The notes under the pieces were generated by a model that did no database searches, was not told the origin of the DNA, and saw nothing but the letters and a program-made list of their open reading frames with translations. A stretch of DNA of 64,000 nucleotides from positions 26,089,629-26,153,628 of the forward strand of contig CM053327.1 of assembly GCA_028583605.1 (NCBI GenBank). The letters are read 5' to 3'. The DNA is from Dastarcus helophoroides (Eukaryota > Arthropoda > Insecta > Coleoptera > Bothrideridae). The position numbers and the translations under genes were made by a program. Of this stretch, positions 11,530 through 23,235 are shown in pieces; positions within the stretch are counted from its first letter, which is position 1, and the number at the start of each line of letters is the position of its first letter.

Positions 11530-13173
11530 ATTCCAGCTTAACATCTTATAGACTTCGACCAGATTGTGCCATTTGATTGAAAGTGGATATTTTGAAAAAT
11601 GACATAGAAAATTAATCAAAACCCTAAGAAAAGCAAAATTATGAAAGGGTTGAAATTTAAAAAGTAAATTAAAATTTGGAAAAAATGTAAATTGAAAACG
11701 AATGCAAAATTAGAAATTCGAAATTTTCAAAATGTAAGTCGAAAGATTTTTCAAAGAAATTCGTCATTTTCCGAATGTCGAAATATTAAGCAACAGTCGA
11801 AATGTTGAAAAAAAATTGAATTAAAAAAATAAATATTTCACGGGAGTCAATGTTTTGAAAAGTAAAAACTTCAAAAAATTCAAATTTTGAAAAAATCGGG
11901 TCAGCTGTTAAAAGCTCGACATTTTCAAAAAAAAGTAAGAACTTCAAAAGGCGGAAATTTTCAGAAAAGTCCAGATTTAAAAAAATCTAAATCTAGAACA
12001 AATGTAAACTTGATAAGTCGAAGATTTTAAAAAAATTAAAATTTTGACAAAGTCAACATTTTGAGAAATTGAAAGAGTACAATTTTTTTTTTTAAATTTC
12101 TTCCTCTTTTCAATATTTCGACTTTATGTGAAAGCATCGACTTTTCAATTATTTTTTGAAAGTAAACTTTCTCCCGAAATATTGACTTTTTCTCAAAATG
12201 TCGACTTTTTCTTACAATTTTGAATTTTTCTAGAAATTCAAGTTTCAATTTTTTTTGTTAACTTCGACTCCAAAAATTTCGACGTTTCCCAAAATTTGGA
12301 CATTTCTGAAAGATGGTACTTTTGAAATTTTCAATATTTTGGAACATTTTAATTTTCTCCAATATTTCGACTATTAACAATTTTCACTTTTTTTTTTAAA
12401 TTTCGACCTTGTTTCAAAATTAAGATTATTTCGAAATTTTGGACTTTTATGTAAATTTGACTTTTTTGGAAAAATTCGAATGATCCTTAATAATTTCGAA
12501 CTTTTTACAAATTTCAACTTTTTTTAGAAATGTCGACTTTTCTAAAGCGTGTTTTTGAAAATTTCGGATATTTTGAAAATTTTAAATTTTTTGAAAATTG
12601 CCAGCTTTTGAACATTTTATTTAGACGCAAGTTTAAAATTTCCACTGTATTAAAAATTTTCGAGTTCTACCATATTTTGGGAAGATCAAATCTTCAAAAT
12701 TTGGACCTTTTCGAAAACTTTGATTTTTGAAAATTTCCACTCTTTAAGAAAATCTAAATTTTGAAAAATCACTTTTTGTTGAAAATTTTGGGATTTTTAA
12801 AACATTTAAAAAAATTTTGCACTTTCAAAACATGGATTTTATTTAAAATTTTCCATTCTTTTTTAGAACCTTTGACTTTTTCAAAATTTCGATTTTTCCA
12901 ACGTTTTGAAATTTGTAAAAATTCGACTCTTCCTAACGTTTAGATATTTTGGAAAATTTGATTTTTTTTTAATGTCGACTCTTACTCGAAATTTCGACTT
13001 CTTTGTAAATTTAATTTTATAAATTAGACTCTTTTGAAAATTTCGACTGTTTTTAAAATTACGACTGTTTTTGAAATTCTCAATATTTTCTCAAAATTTG
13101 TATTCTTTTGGAAGATTCGACGGCCTTTCAACCTTTTTCTACTTTTTCTTGAAGTTTTGATTTTTTTGATAAT

Positions 13174-13175
<2 letters not shown>
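11530..13175. repeat. Degenerate satellite block with strand switch near 12,070
   Basis: From 11,580 to about 12,065 the plus strand is purine-rich (GTCGAAATTTT, AAAAAGTC). From about 12,075 it is pyrimidine-rich (TTTTTCGAAATTTCGAC). The change takes place over about ten bases and suggests an inverted block. No genes. Confidence 0.55.

Positions 13176-13210
<35 letters not shown>
13176..13210. repeat. (TC)n microsatellite
   Basis: An uninterrupted TC dinucleotide run of about 35 bp. It marks a second switch, from pyrimidine-rich to purine-rich satellite on the plus strand. Confidence 0.9.
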
Positions 13211-13213
<3 letters not shown>

Positions 13214-13550
13214 CGCAGTCAAATTCTAAATCAAAAAATGGTACCCATTTTCAATAACAAGATGGAAATTTTGAAATAAAGAACAACAACTTCAAAAATA
13301 AGGTCGAAAATGTAAAAAAGTTAAAATTTTTCATAAAATTCAAAACTTCGAGACATTAAACAGTAAAAAGAAAATTTTCGAAAAGTGTTGAAATTTTTAA
13401 GATAGAAAATTTTTAATGAAGGAATGATCAAGAAAGGTCCCAAAGAAAATCAAAATATTATGTTGTACAAAAAAGGCAACCTTTTAAAGAAATTGAAACT
13501 TTCAAAAAAAGTCAACACTTCAAAAAATATCGAAATTTTCAAAATTGAAG

Positions 13551-13680
13551 AATTGAAATTCAAATCTTGCCCCCTGAAACCAAAAGAGATTAAAAAACAC
13601 AACAAAGGTTGCTCTAACGCCTTTCGATAGCCAAGCTATCATCTTCAAAGAGATATCTCTCTGAGGATGATAGCACTCTC
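13551..13680 (+). repeat. Palindromic Penelope-like family, copy 4 (right arm truncated)
   Basis: The left arm is complete, through GATAGCCAAGCTATCATCTT. After the turn, the inverted arm stops within GAGGATGATAGC and runs into satellite. The extension is missing. Confidence 0.8.
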
Positions 13681-13818
13681 TAGAAAATATTTCAGTTTTC
13701 CGAGAGAAAATTTAATTTTAAGATCAAAATTGGAATATGGAAATAAGCTAGCAATTTCGAAAAAAAAAACGAATTTCGAGGAAAAAAATTTGAAAAAGTC
13801 TGAGTTTTCAGTAAATTA

Positions 13819-14058
13819 AATTGAAACACAGAACTTGTTTCCTGAAACCAAGAAAGATTAAAAAACACAACAAAGGTTGCTCTAATGCGTTTCGACAGCC
13901 AAGCTGTCATCTTCAGTTTCTCTCTGAAGATGACAGCTTGGCTGCCAAAACGCGTTAGAGCAACCTTTGTTGTGTTTTTTAATCTTTCTTGGTTTCAGGG
14001 GACAAGTTCTGTGTTTCAGTTTTTGAAGATAACCAAGGACCAGTCCGTTCCATCAAAA
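13819..14058 (+). repeat. Palindromic Penelope-like family, copy 5 (complete, exact TSD)
   Basis: This is the best-preserved copy. It has two inverted arms of about 100 bp and a short turn at CTTCAGTTTCTCTCTGAAG. After the right arm comes a one-sided extension GAAGATAACCAAGGACCAGT, then CCGTTCCATC and a few A. It is flanked by identical 12-bp duplications TTCAGTAAATTA at 13807-13818 and 14059-14070. That fixes both ends and shows that insertion was a single event. It has no coding capacity. Confidence 0.9.
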
Positions 14059-15317
14059 TTCAGTAAATTATATTAAAAATAAAAACCTAACTTTTCCCAA
14101 AACCTCGAAAAATGTCGAAAATTCGAAAAAAGTTAAAAGTTTCAATGGTCTAATTTTGTGAAAAATCGAATTTTGAAAAAAAAATCGTAAATTTATTGTT
14201 CTTAAAATTTAATTTTAATTTTCATGGAAAATTCAGTAAACACGTTGAATTTATAAGAAAATCTCTTTCTATAAATCACCAAAAATATTTTTTTGGACAT
14301 TTCTATTAACATTTCGATCTAATTAAGAGAGAAACATTTTCAAAACTACAAAACATCACATTTTGAGATAAAAGTGGAAATTTGCCGAAAAAGACAAATA
14401 TGAAGAAAATTTTGAAAAAAAACAAACGATTTTTGAAACGAAAGTTCTAAAAGTAGAATTTTGACAATAAAATCAAAATTTCGATAAAGTCCTATTCTTA
14501 GGCAAATTTTAGGAAAAAGATTATTTTAAGAGGATAGAGTAAAAGTTTCGAGAAAAAAGACGAATTTACCAAGAAAATATTAAATATAGAATAGTGAGAT
14601 AAAATTCAAAATTTTATGAAAAAGAAACTAGTCGAAAATTCCCAAAAATCAGATTCTAAATTTTCAAAAATAGTTAAATATTCAAAAAATTATCGAAATT
14701 TAATAAAATCGAAATTTTGCAAAAACTTCGAAATAAACAAGAAATTCATGTTGCAGAGAAAGTCAAATTTAAAAAAAGGTGAAATTTTGAAAAAATAATC
14801 TAAATTCTAAGAAAAAGACGAAAAAAAAAAAAAGAAAACGGAAAAAGACGAAATTACGAGAAAATGATCGAAATATTGCGAAAAAGATTTAAATTTTGAG
14901 AAAAAGTGTGTAATCCTTTAGTGAAAATATGAAATTTTCCAGATTGAGCCAAATTTTATCAAAATTAAGAAAAAAAGCGAACTGTAAGAAAAAAAAAACG
15001 AAATTTAAAAAATGGAAATTTCTTTTGACTGCTCGAGTGAAAGGAAGACAGGCGCCTTACGTTGCCTCATGTGGCGTCAGAAAATGTCCAATGTTGTGAT
15101 ACATGTCGAAGTTTTACAAACAAATTGAAACTTCTAAAAATTTTTTCGTAATTTTCTTACAAATATTTTCAGTTTCTTAAAAATATACTCTTTTTATCAG
15201 AAGATCTACCAAATTTCGAGAAAAAGGCAAATTTCAATAAATTTGCCGAAATTTGCCGAATTAAAAAAAGTCGACATTTTCAGAAAAATTCGAATTTTGA
15301 GAATTGGTAATGGGAAA

Positions 15318-15472
15318 AAATTGAAATACAAATCTTGTCCCCTGAAACGCGTTTCGATAGCCAAGCTATCATCTTCAGAGAGATGATGTGTTTTTAATCT
15401 TTCTTGGTTTCAGGGAACAAGATTTGTATTTCAATTTTTGAAAATAACCAAGGACCATTTCACCAAAGAAAA
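15318..15472 (+). repeat. Palindromic Penelope-like family, copy 6 (left arm partly deleted)
   Basis: The left arm jumps from TGTCCCCTGAAAC directly to GCGTTTCGATAGCC, so the AAGAAAGATT...GCTCTAAC part is lost. The right arm and part of the extension (AACCAAGGACCA) remain, followed by CACCAAAG and an A-rich run. Confidence 0.8.
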
Positions 15473-15740
15473 AAAAATCGGGAAAAAACGACGAAAGGAC
15501 GAAAAGTTTGAAAATTTGAGAAATCATGTTTGATAAAATAAGTGGAATTTGATGAATTAATGCAAAATTCTCAAAAAAAGACAAACTTTGTAAAAAAAGA
15601 TGAAATTTGAGAAAAAATTCGAAATTTCGAAGAAATATTTCAAGGAAAGGCTGAATTTTGAAGCTGGAAAGAACATTTTTGGTCCTCCAGTTAAATAGAT
15701 AAATTTTCGGTTTGCTACCTGAACTGGAGAGGGACAAATG

Positions 15741-17829
15741 CCCCACCCTGCCCTATTCTAGCTGTGCCTATAAGTAGCTAGGATACATTCCTTAATATTA
15801 CATATAAATGGTGATAAAATAGTCTAAAAAACTATTTTAAAAAAATAGGTAACAGAAATAAAACTTTATATAATGAGCTATCCAAAGTTACAAACAGTTT
15901 ATGCAATTTCATGGTTTGTTAAATTGAAAGTATTCGATTTGTTTTGTTTCACATATAAATTCGATAACACCACAAACATTATTTTATGTCTGCTGGCTGC
16001 TCAACCAAAACAAAATATAAAAAAATAGAGGGCCTCTCAAAAAAAACTAATCTGGCCCTGCACATATTGAATCCGGGCCTGGCCATCTACTGTATTCATC
16101 TTAACCCTCACTGGCAGTAAAAGGACATAAAAGTTACCCTTTGCGAGTGGATTGTGGTAAAAAAACCAAAATATACATCTATTTGTTTGTTGTCCAAAAC
16201 CCTGAAATTTTCTTGAGGGGCTATTGGTTCCTAGCTACACCCCATCACAAATTTGTATCATATTTTTCTGTCACGTCTTCTAGAAGAGTAGAGAATATGT
16301 AAATGAATAATTAAAGTCTTGATTATGACTTTTTTGTCAGAAAGAAACGTGTTCTTTCCATACAAAGAGAGATGATTGCATTCTGACCTCATTTAGAGAT
16401 TTTTACGTGCCAAAGGTATATGGAAATGTTAAAGGCAGCAACAAAGAATAAAGCTTGGTATTCTTTAATCAAAACTCTTTAATAAAACAAAGTGCACCGT
16501 ATAAAAAAACTGATTTAAAATATGTGCTTCTGTTGACAACTCTTTACAATTTAGATGAAGCAAAGAGCACTACTACTTGAGTAATCTGGAGCTTTCGTTT
16601 CTTCTTTGTTAACGTCTAAACATTTTTGCGGTTTACCATTAATTTGAGGTTGAACCGAATTAGTATTTCGATTAGTGAAACAATAGATTTTACAACAATG
16701 AAGTGCTCCTTCAATCCAACCGCTGTTGCGCAATCTCTTTATTAAAATAGCCGTAATGCTGAAGAGCTCTTTATTTAATAAAGAGTTCAATTTGATTTTC
16801 CATTTCTACCTTGGAATGGATAATTAAAGCAACGAAGCAATTCTAACACGACCGAATATATTTCGATTAAATGGACCCGTGCATCGAGAGGAAATGATGG
16901 ATTTATCACGTCCAGCGGTCGCAACTGCCATTGAAATGGTTTCGAAACACGTTCCGGGAATATTTAGTTAATAAACTACCCTTCTAAGGGATGTACTGGG
17001 ACTTGTTTATCCCATTGTTAAAAACAGTGATTTTGTTCGGAATGTCTACCATTTATGGATGGCTGAAGTTCATATTTTCGATTCAATTATAAATTAATCA
17101 CTAAGAAGGTCTAGATAACATTAATTTAAAAAAATTAAACAACAATATAGTCCATCAGATATTTGATGGCGAGTAGTGGGGAACAGTGTGCGTACTTACG
17201 CGCTGTAAAGTCACGTTCTGATCAAATTGGTTCCAGAAGCAAAGAATGGTTTTAACGTTTCAATTTGGTCGACGACGATGGCACATCGTTATCAAATATT
17301 TGTTGTACCTAACAATTTCTCAGAAACTGCTATTTTTTTCAAAATTTCAATTTTAATGTGCAAATTTTCGGTTTAAACGAGTAGTTTGTATTTTTATTAT
17401 TATATTACACTTATTCTTGAAATTTCCATTCCGTTCTTAAGATTATTTCCTAAAAGTTGAATTTTGAACTACACATTTGGCCCTTTTTTAAATATTTTCG
17501 ACATTTGTCGAAAAATCAGTTTTATAATGCAAATTGTGTTTAAACTGACAATTTCTATTTTGTTATTACAACCTGTTATACTTATTGTTTATTTTTATAA
17601 ATTTGACTTAATCTGAACATTTTGGTTTTTTCTTAAATTCCAAGTTTAAACGTTTAATACTTCCTTCATAAAATTGAAATTTTGAATTTCACATTTCGGT
17701 TCTTTCTAGATATTTTGACATTGTAGCGTTCGACGAGTCGCCTTTAACGTTCCTTTACACGTTATCACATTGTAGAGAATTAGTTCCTTCGAAAATTAAC
17801 GGATATTACGATTGCTACCAACTAATTAA
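15741..17829. other. Non-satellite DNA, no gene recognised
   Basis: Mixed composition. At 16,050-16,085 a GCCCTGCACATATTGAATCC and CGGGCCTG stretch looks like a decayed DNA-transposon end, without a partner. A 79-codon minus-strand frame at 16551-16790 has fairly normal amino-acid composition, but no recognisable family and no clear splice sites. It is not called a gene. Confidence 0.35.
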
Positions 17830-18785
17830 TAGAGAGCGAATTATATGCACAGCTTTTTTAACAAAATATGCGCATATTATATGCACATTTTGAATAAAAT
17901 ATGCATCGTAATTACAAATATTATATGCACTTGTATATGCACTACATGCATTATAAATCAAAAAAAAAATGGGTTAGATGTAAAACAAGTTTTTAGTGAC
18001 CGTTTAAAAAAGCTGCATTGCCATTTAATGTAAATTCATAAATTCATTGCTATAAATCAAAAGAATCGAAATTTTATTTTCTGATAATAATGATGTTATC
18101 AACAATTTGTCTGCACTGAAATTTCTTGTGCATATTATCTCAAAAATATAAATAGAGCAACTTCTATTTCAAATTTTAATAGGATTAGGTATGTTTTAAT
18201 TGTTCATTTAATTTTCTTTTTTTTACATACCAGAATTATGTTTTAAAAATCAACCATTAACTAAATTGTTATGGTATTTTAAAATTACTATGAATTGATT
18301 TTTGTGATGAAAACTTTAGAGCAGCATTACTTTTGGATTGAACATTAGGTTTTTGTGAAATTTTGAAAATTTACGTAATTTTCCATGTTCTTTTAAGAAT
18401 AGAAATATTTCAATAAAATCAACAGGAAAAAAGTTGTCATCAGAAGAGGTCTTTCAGTTATTTTTAACTCGTAAAATTCTTTCTCGTAAAAAAAGTCTTC
18501 GAACTATGGATGCATTAAAGTAATTTTACTCAAAAAATATTGATCAAGCTAAATCAAAGACTGAAAATTTAATTCTTAAATAAAAAAAGCAATGTATTTG
18601 GTCCGCCGCTATATCTGCTTAATAAACCTCTAACAGACTGTCCAAGGCAACGAATAGCTTAAACTTGTGTATCTAAGAGGGTGAAAGTTCGCACAGGTGT
18701 TACCCGTAATACGTAGGAGAGCACTAAGAGAATATTTTTTAAAATTCAGCCTTTAAGGTGGAAAACATGGATCTTAAAAATTACT

Positions 18786-19140
18786 TAAGTTACTAATACA
18801 TGCGATTGTATTTAAAGTTGCCTGCACTTGTAAAGAGCCGAGGAATATGTCTCCACATGAATTGTATACATTTTTCCAGGTGATGAGAATTTTTTGTTTA
18901 ATATAAACTTCTAAATATTAAAGTTTTAAACTCGAAATTTGTGCTTTAGTTTGAATTATTTAAATCAAAATCTTGAGAAACGATTGTAGTTAAAGTTGCC
19001 TGCATGCGTAAAGAGCAGAGGAATATGGCTCCACAGGAACTATGTACATTTTTTCGGGTGATCAGAATCAAAATTTTTTTTTAATATAAACTTCTTAATA
19101 TTCAAGTTTTAAACTCCAAATTTTTGCTTTAGTTTAAAAA
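18786..19140. repeat. Tandem duplication of about 185 bp inside element B
   Basis: GCGATTGTATTTAAAGTTGC, followed by AAAGAGCCGAGGAATATG, recurs as ACGATTGTAGTTAAAGTTGC, followed by AAAGAGCAGAGGAATATG, about 185 bp later. The similarity continues through the ATATAAACTTCT stretches. Confidence 0.7.
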
Positions 19141-19355
19141 GTTTAAATGAATATTTTTTTAAACATTTTGAAGTTGCTTCTAGAAATAACTCGATATTTT
19201 GCCTTTGAACTCAAAATTTTGAAAAACACTTGTAAAAATTCAAATTTAAAACCAAAATTTTGCCTTCTGTTCTTTTTTTTTTTCAAAATTTCTATTTAGA
19301 TTTTAAACTTGAAAATTCTTCGATATTACGACTTTTTTTGAAACTTTTCAGCTTA

Positions 19356-19611
19356 TTTTTTTGTGGAACGGACTGGTGCTTGGTTATCTTCAAAACTTGA
19401 AATACAAATCTTGTTCCCTGAAACTAAGAAAGATTAAAAAACACAACAGAGGTTGCTCTAACACGTTTCGATAGCCAAGCTATCATCTTCAAAGATACTC
19501 AAAAAAAAGTATCTCTCTGAAGATGACCGCTTGGCTATCGAAACGCGTTACAGCAACCTCTGTTGTGCTTTTTTATTCTTTTTTGGTTTTAGACGACAAG
19601 ATTTGTATTTC
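19356..19611 (-). repeat. Palindromic Penelope-like family, copy 7
   Basis: The extension is on the left (GTGGAACGGACTGGTGCTTG). There are two full arms with a central ATACTCAAAAAAAAGTAT turn. A likely 14-bp duplication AACTTTTCAGCTTA (19342-19355) / AACTTTTTAGTTTA (19612-19625) has two mismatches. The right arm keeps CTGAAGA at 19517-19523 and GAAAC at 19540-19544. Confidence 0.8.
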
Positions 19612-19729
19612 AACTTTTTAGTTTAAACTTAAAAAATACTCCCTTTTAAAAGGCCAGCTTAAATGTTGAATTTTAGTTAAGTCAGTTTAAAATTTTTAAC
19701 ATTCTCAGATTTGTCAGATTTCTCAAAAA

Positions 19730-21770
19730 AAAAAATGATTTAAATTTTCAGAAATAGGGGACTTTTCTTGAAGTCGAAGTTACATAAAGTCATGGAATTT
19801 TGCAACAAATCATTTTTTTAAAGTGGAAATTTTTGAAAAAAAGTCGAATATTTCAATTTTTCAAATAAAAGTTTAATTTACTACATAAAGGTCAAAAATT
19901 TAAGAAAAAGTCAACATTATAAAAAATTCAAAATCTCAAAAAACTTCGGGAAGTAGTTCAAAGTTTGAACAAAGACGCAAATTTTCGAAAAAAAAGTGGA
20001 TATCTTGGAAAAAGTAGAGGATTTAAAAAAACTGTAAAAATACTAAAAAAGGTTCGAAAATTTCGAAAGTCAAAATTTTGCAAAAATGAAATTTTTGAAA
20101 AATTAGTAATTTTCGAAAAAAATCGAATTTTTAAATTTTTTAAATAAAAGTCTAGTTTACTGTATAAAGGTCGAAACTTGAAGAAAAAGTTGAAATTTTT
20201 GAAAGAAAATAGGTCGTAATTTTCAAATAGTCAAAACTCCGAATAATGGTAAGAAATTTCAATAAAAATACAAATTTTCAAACAGAAAAGTGGATGTCTT
20301 GAAAAGATAAAGGTAAAAAAATTAGTGAAAATTGTTAAAAAAGTTCAAAACTTTTAAACGTTGATATTTGCAAAAAATCAAAGTGAAAATTTTTAAAAAA
20401 GTTTGAATTTTACAGTATTTTAGGTAAAAGTCCAGATTTATACTTGAAGGTCTAAAATTCTAAAAAAAGTCAACATTTTTCGAAAAAGGTCGAAATTTTT
20501 AAAAAAAGAAACTCAAAACTTTGAAAAATAATAAAAAACTTGAACAAAGATGCAAATTTTAAAAAAAAAGTGGGATCTGGAAAAAGGTGGAGTTTAAAAA
20601 AATTAGTGAAAGTTGTAAAAAATCTCAAAAGTTGAAATTTTGTAAAAAATCGAATTTAAAAAAAAATGATTATTTTCGAAAACAACCGAATTTTTCAAAT
20701 AAATATCCAGTTAACCTACATAAAGATTGAAACTTTTAGAAAAAGTCAAAAACTTTTTAAAAGTTTTAAATTTTCAAAAAGAAAATAAAAACTTTAAGAA
20801 ATAGTCAAAATTTTAACAAAGATGGAAGTTTTCAAAAAAGTGTAGATCTTGAAAAAAGGTAAAGGTTTTTAAATAAAAACTATTTCAACATAATCAGGTT
20901 TATTTTAAAAAAACAAAATGTAAAAAATGTCCAAATTTTGAAAAAATGTTAGAATTTTGTGTCAACATTTTAAAAAAATACGAAAATAAATCAAAATTTC
21001 AAAAGGAAGGGAAATTGTGAACGAGTTGAAATTTACAAAATAAATTAAAATTTGGAATAAGTGGAAATTATAAATAATGGAAAATTGAAAATTTGAAATT
21101 TTCAAAATATAAGGTCAAAATATTCAAGAACGTAAAGATTTTTTATAAACATCGACAAATCAGATGCCCTTTTAAAAAAAATGTCATTTTTAAAGTAAAA
21201 ATTTTGGCATTTTCTTATAATTTTGTACTTTCTGAAAATAGCTTCTCAATTTTTGTTAAAAATCTTAACTTTCTGGAATATTTTGACATTATATTTTAAA
21301 AATTTCGAATTTCCAAAATTAAATTTAAAAAAAAATACAAACGTTTGAAGTAAGTCAATGGTTTCAAAAGACGAAACTTTCAGAAAATTCAAAAAGAATT
21401 GAAGTGGTTTAAAAAAATTGAATTTAAAAAGTCAGATTTGTAAAAAAATTGAAATTTTCAAAAATAAGGTGAAAAATGTGAACAAAGTCGAAATTTTCCA
21501 AAAAAATCAAATCAAATTAGGAAAAACATTTTAAATATAGACACATTTATAATAAAGACAGAAATGATCAAGAAAAATTTCCAAAAAAAATCAAAATATA
21601 TGTCTACAAAAGGCCGGAATTTCAAAGAAGTTGAAATTTTCAAAGAAACTCAAAACTTTGGAAAAGGTCGAATTTTTCAAGATTAGGTCAAATTAGATCA
21701 AAATAATTCGAAATTTTTAATAAAAATCGAATTCTTTAAAAAAAGTTAGAATTTTTATAAAGGTGACCCA
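19730..21770. repeat. Purine-rich satellite block inside element B
   Basis: The plus strand repeats AAAGTCGAAATTTTTGAAAA-like units. A longer period of about 250-300 bp is visible from recurring 'AAAAGTGGATATCTTGGAAA'-like stretches near 20,000, 20,290, 20,565 and 20,840. The block ends sharply at GGTGACCCAAGAATC (21758-21785). Confidence 0.55.
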
Positions 21771-22411
21771 AGAATCTTTTCTCTTCTTTCACACAGACGA
21801 AAGCGTGTGAATCAGCTAGTAATCTATGACCAGTATTATTTGAGCCATGACTATGACTGTGACTTACAGTATTGTAGAATTGATAAAACAGTGTCCTTGT
21901 TCCGAACTAACTCGTGTTATAGCCAAAATCACGTGTTTATATTCGATACTAAACATTTTTGCACTGCAAGCTACTACAATATTTAAATATAATAAAAGAT
22001 AAAACGCAAGTGTTAAAATTACCGATTGTTGGTTACTTGCATATAAGCAGTCCCAGAACTGAACCTCTACCAGCTGGGGCCGTAACTTTGATAACAATCG
22101 TATTGTAATGCTCATTGGACAAAAATTTTACCTGTAAAGTATACATTTTCAAAAAATAATGACTTTAATTTAGGCAACATCTTATTTTAGTGCTGAACTT
22201 TACACTTTTTCTTGCCGAATGCAATAAAAGTATGCCGAAATATGCAGTTATTGGAAATATGCCAGCATCTCAATAATGTGCAAAATATGCATGCATATGC
22301 AAGTTGCATATAATCCGCTTTCTACTAATTAATTAAACACCACAAATGTGTTTCAACTCATTTATTTTTGTTTTATCTTTATTTTTTTAAAAGTATAATT
22401 ATCATTTTCAG

Positions 22412-22527
22412 GTAGATCTTCGTCACGTTGACGAGATAAAGGGCTCCAACGTGGTAGAGATAGGCATCGATCTCACGGAATTTTATACGTCAGTCGAATG
22501 GGATATCCTGGAGGTGCCAGCTGTCAG
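22412..22527 (+). CDS. nAChR alpha subunit exon (beta9/beta10 region of ligand-binding domain)
   Basis: The acceptor TTTTCAG precedes the exon and the donor GTAAGA follows it. The exon encodes VDLRHVDEIKGSNVVEIG, then IDLTEFYTSVEWDILEVPAV, and ends in phase 2 inside an Arg codon completed by the next exon. SVEWDI-EVPAVR is a conserved extracellular segment just before the alpha-subunit double cysteine. The left splice is in phase 0. This is the most upstream nAChR exon visible. Confidence 0.93.
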
Positions 22528-22984
22528 GTAAGAGGACACGCGAATTCTTTTATCGTTTATCTGCCTTGTTACCCAAATCCTTCTTTTTTCTAATTCATCT
22601 CGACAGAAGTCAACCACATTTAGAGCTTTTGCACGAATACATCTTGTTTTCTTAATTGTACCAACTCAGTAATGCGTCACGAACAAGTAAGCAAGGCAGA
22701 ACAAAGTAAATTGGGAAAATTAACATTTGGGGAAGATTTGACGACAATTATTGTAGCATTTTAGTCTCTAAAACGAAAGGAAAATGGTCGCGTTTCTCTG
22801 TACCGTGAGAAATCCGTTGAGAGGTGAATTTATTGTTAAACTTTCCTGTTGTTTATCAAACAAGTTTTGCGATATTGTAAGTAAGCTACATTTCGTGACA
22901 ACCGAGTGATTTATTTACTGCAATTAGAAACTTTTTAGACAGCGAGTTTGTTCTATGCGGAAAATCGAATATTAATTTCAATTA

Positions 22985-23235
22985 AATGTTCTGCAATGAA
23001 CGTGCTACAGTTGAAAATATTTACAACTAACAAGCGGTTTCGGCCTTCCTTGGCCTCATCAATATGGTATTCTCGCTGTTAACATTTCCAACTTATTAGT
23101 CAGTTATATAAATACTCAGAAGATCTAAATCTCATTGAGTTATTTGTAACTGATTTTCGACTGCATCTTACGAAGAGCCATATACCAACTGAAGCAACTA
23201 TTGCTATTACTATACTACTAGAGATTTTTGTTACT
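22985..23235 (-). repeat. Hammerhead-like interspersed repeat, copy 1
   Basis: Shared with 29150-29420. On the minus strand 23037-23062 reads TGATGAGGCCAAGGAAGGCC then GAAAC: a TGATGA box, a GGCC/GGCC stem with an AAGGAA loop, and the GAAAC box. This resembles the catalytic core of a hammerhead ribozyme (CTGATGA...GAAA). The flanks are also shared (AACGTGCT, TTGAAAATATTTACA; CAGTTATATAAATACTCA). Confidence 0.6.

Larger units (their letters stand above)
13211..15740. repeat. Purine-rich degenerate satellite block with nested palindromic copies
   Basis: Diverged A-rich repeats of the GTCGAAATTTTC type on the plus strand, interrupted by three palindromic family copies. The stretch around 15,010-15,110 (TTTTGACTGCTCGAGTG, then GTCAGAAAATGTCCAATGTT) resembles 3,570-3,650 in hAT-like element A, so the two blocks share a longer ancestor. 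Confidence 0.55.
17830..22324. mobile_element. Non-autonomous hAT-like element B (4.5 kb)
   Basis: The left end TAGAGAGCGAATTATATGCA and the reverse-complemented right end TAGAAAGCGGATTATATGCA match at 18 of 20 positions. The flanks are an identical 8-bp duplication, CTAATTAA at 17822-17829 and 22325-22332. Both ends carry clusters of ATATGC/ATGCAT subterminal motifs (17842-17950; 22230-22310). The termini are those of element A at 1056-4614, so this is one family. No transposase frame is present. Inside are a 185-bp tandem duplication, a palindromic family copy and about 2 kb of purine-rich satellite. Its right edge is 80 bp from the first nAChR exon seen here. Confidence 0.85.

Noticed and set aside
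16040..16090. Possible hAT end (CAGGCCCGGATT on the minus strand)
   Set aside because: No partner terminus or 8-bp duplication located.
16551..16790. 79-codon minus-strand frame with near-normal composition
   Set aside because: No known family, no convincing splice sites and no neighbouring exons; could be a lone terminal exon but cannot be supported.
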